From: Gammaproteobacteria bacterium
Lineage (GTDB): Bacteria > Pseudomonadota > Gammaproteobacteria > DSM-26407
Direction: 5' to 3'
Length of the DNA: 5,019 bases
NCBI GenBank assembly: GCA_028694565.1
Contig: JAQVKR010000238.1
Location: 1 to 5,019, forward strand
Position 1 is the first letter of the stretch. Every line of letters starts with the position of its first letter. Shown in pieces: positions 4,265 through 5,019 of this stretch. The position numbers and the translations under genes are program-made. Below the pieces are notes generated by a model. It was given only the letters and a program-made list of their open reading frames with translations, did no database searches and was not told the origin of the DNA.

Positions 4265-5019
4265 TCAGTCCAGCACGTGCGACACCAGGCCGTCGGCGAG
4301 CTTGGGCTCGAACCAGGTGGACTTGGGCGGCATGACCCGGCCGCTGTCGGCCACGGCCATCAGGTCTTCCATGGCGGTGGGATAGAGGGCGAAGGCGGCC
4401 GCCATCTCGCCGCTGTCCACCCGCGCCATGAGCCCCTCCAGCCCCCGGCTGCCGCCCACGAAGTCGATGCGCGGGTCCCGGCGCAGGTCCACGATCCCCA
4501 GCAGCGGCTCCAGCACCCGGTCGGTGAGCAGACTCACGTCGAGGCGGCCCACCGGATCGGCGGCCGGGATGCAGGCGGGATCGAGGGTGAGACGATACCA
4601 GCGCCCCGCCAGGTAGAGGCCGAACTCCCCGCGCGCGGACGGGCGCACGGGCGCCGGCTCCGGCTCCACCCGGAACTCCGCCGCCAGGCTGTCGAGGAAC
4701 GTCTCCGGGCTCATGCCGTTGAGATCGCGCACCACGCGGTTGTAGTCGAGGATGCGCATCTGGTCATGGGGGAAGAGCACGGCGAGGAAGTAGTTGTAGC
4801 TCTCCTCGCCCGTATGGGCGGGATTCGCCGCCGCGCGGTTCGCGGCCACCCGCGCGGCGGCGGCCGAGCGGTGGTGGCCGTCGGCGATGTAGAGCGACTG
4901 CATGGCCTCGAAGGCGGCGCTGAGGGCGGCGGTCACCCCGGAATCGCGGATCACCCACAGGGTGTGCACCACGCCGTCGTCGGCCGTTACCCCGAATTCG
5001 GGCGCCTCGGCGGTCACCC
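4265..5019 (-). CDS. DUF1015 (COG4198) family protein, C-terminal part
   Basis: The reading frame runs in from the right edge on the - strand and ends at TGA (4265-4267). About 250 residues are visible. The family is usually a little over 400 aa, so the N-terminal 40% or so lies outside, and the GTG at 5017 is almost certainly an internal Val. I recognise DUF1015 from YIADGHHRSAAA (43-54 of the visible part, counting from that codon), NYFLAVLFPHDQMRILDYNRVV (75-96, shown here by its ends NYFLAV and DYNRVV), the DFVGG segment (185-189) and the C-terminal MPPKSTWFEPKL (229-240) followed by DGLVSH. The protein is soluble, with no membrane segments. Function is not established to my knowledge. 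The DGHHR motif recalls the DGxHR signature of ParB/sulfiredoxin-like free serine kinases (SerK/SbnI), and I recall family members beside serA/serC, so a role around serine metabolism is possible but speculative. It is convergent with fimX across 109 bp. Confidence 0.88.
   Translation of the reverse strand, partial: VTAEAPEFGVTADDGVVHTLWVIRDSGVTAALSAAFEAMQSLYIADGHHRSAAAARVAANRAAANPAHTGEESYNYFLAVLFPHDQMRILDYNRVVRDLNGMSPETFLDSLAAEFRVEPEPAPVRPSARGEFGLYLAGRWYRLTLDPACIPAADPVGRLDVSLLTDRVLEPLLGIVDLRRDPRIDFVGGSRGLEGLMARVDSGEMAAAFALYPTAMEDLMAVADSGRVMPPKSTWFEPKLADGLVSHVLD

Noticed and set aside
4065..4385. + strand open frame running from the end of fimX into the DUF1015 gene
   Set aside because: It overlaps the ends of two well-supported genes and has no recognisable protein features.
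1..5019. CRISPR arrays, tRNA/rRNA genes, insertion sequences, attachment sites
   Set aside because: I saw no spaced direct repeats, cloverleaf sequences, transposase motifs or long terminal inverted repeats. Composition is even across the window, with no sign of recent insertion.

Overview
The window is about two-thirds G+C and carries four protein genes, two complete and two cut by the window edges. The set (an EpmB tail, a FimX-type protein and a PilZ-like partner) points to a high-GC gammaproteobacterium that makes type IV pili. A member of the Chromatiales/Ectothiorhodospiraceae or a relative would fit, but this is inferred from gene content and composition, not from a marker gene.

Layout: (1) 1-152, + strand, the last 49 codons of epmB, the radical-SAM/PLP lysine aminomutase that makes the beta-lysine put onto elongation factor P. 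(2) 153-268, an intergenic stretch with a weak terminator-like hairpin, a perfect TATAAT box abutting a 6-bp inverted repeat, and a good Shine-Dalgarno. (3) 269-1885, a 538-aa protein with an unassigned N-terminal domain of about 280 residues and a C-terminal PilZ-like module that appears split by a Gly/Pro-rich insert. (4) 1886-2061, a structured gap with a perfect 18-bp palindrome, a 12-bp hairpin, and a possible 31-codon leader ORF whose stop overlaps the next start (GTGA). (5) 2062-4155, a 697-aa REC-PAS-GGDEF-EAL protein with the FimX signature: the layout, the length, EVL in place of EAL, and loss of nearly all catalytic residues. (6) 4156-4264, a convergent intergenic region with two inverted repeats. 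(7) 4265-5019, - strand, the C-terminal 60% or so of a DUF1015 (COG4198) protein.

How they work together: the PilZ-like protein and the FimX-like protein probably form a co-transcribed pair that senses cyclic di-GMP, neither making nor degrading it, and acts on type IV pilus assembly and twitching motility. epmB is a separate housekeeping translation gene upstream. The DUF1015 gene is transcribed convergently and has no visible link to the pair. I see no mobile elements, tRNA, rRNA or CRISPR array. The least explained parts are the N-terminal domain and split PilZ of the 538-aa protein, and the structured leader in front of fimX.
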